DNA of 8,318 bases from RGIG1934 sp964492545 (GTDB taxonomy: Bacteria; Bacillota; Clostridia; Lachnospirales; Lachnospiraceae): positions 1 through 8,318 of the forward strand of contig CAZBKO010000101.1 of assembly GCA_964492545.1 (NCBI GenBank), written 5' to 3'. Shown here one piece after another: positions 8,276-8,318 of this stretch. The notes under the pieces are model-generated. The model was not told where the DNA came from. It did not search any database and saw only the letters and a list, made by a program, of their open reading frames with translations. The position numbers and the translations under genes are program-made. Each line of letters opens with the position of its first letter. The first letter of the stretch is position 1.

Positions 8276-8318
8276 AATTATAGTTGGCAAATAGAATAGG
8301 ATATTTTGGTTATGTAAA
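8276..8318. other. Short AT-rich tail after recO, no gene recognised
   Basis: These 43 bases contain no hairpin with a T run that could end the operon and no start codon with a ribosome site. The operon may continue, or a terminator or new promoter may lie just past the window edge. Confidence 0.5.

Noticed and set aside
8284..8316. Possible promoter after recO (TTGGCA followed by TGGTTATGTA)
   Set aside because: The -35-like box is good, but no -10 box matches well at a normal spacing (TTATGT at 17-20 bases is poor). The downstream gene is out of the window, so it cannot be supported.

Overview
The window looks like ordinary chromosomal DNA from a low-GC Firmicute, most likely a Lachnospiraceae-type Clostridium relative. 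The pointers are AT-rich sequence, heavy use of AGA and ATA codons, GGAGG-type ribosome binding sites, TTGACT/TAGAAT-style promoters, a single-chain PurL of the Gram-positive type, and the gene order M16C peptidase-era-recO. The family assignment is inferred from gene content and style, not from a database search. A run of 10 N at 1943-1952 shows this is a scaffolded draft or metagenome assembly.

Layout. (1) 1-2589, plus strand: the C-terminal two thirds of purL (FGAM synthase, purine synthesis), running in from off-window and interrupted by the N run. (2) 2619-2649: a strong hairpin that can serve as terminator for both purL and the convergent gene. (3) 2670-3539, minus strand: a DegV-family fatty-acid-binding protein. 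(4) 3540-3684: a short divergent promoter region with back-to-back sigma-A-like promoters. (5) 3685-8275, plus strand: a compact three-gene operon of a PreP-like M16C zinc metallopeptidase (974 aa), the GTPase Era (301 aa) and the recombination mediator RecO (248 aa). The era and recO genes overlap by 4 bases. (6) 8276-8318: a short AT-rich tail with no recognisable gene.

How the genes fit together: purL belongs to nucleotide synthesis and degV is an independent single-gene unit. The M16C-era-recO operon joins peptide degradation, 30S ribosome assembly and DNA repair. That is a housekeeping cluster rather than a pathway. I saw no mobile elements, CRISPR arrays, tRNA or rRNA genes, or signs of horizontal transfer. 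I found no convincing undescribed system. The points most worth checking are the incorrectly sized gap inside purL, the atypical ligand-loop sequence of the DegV protein, and the protease-era-recO linkage.
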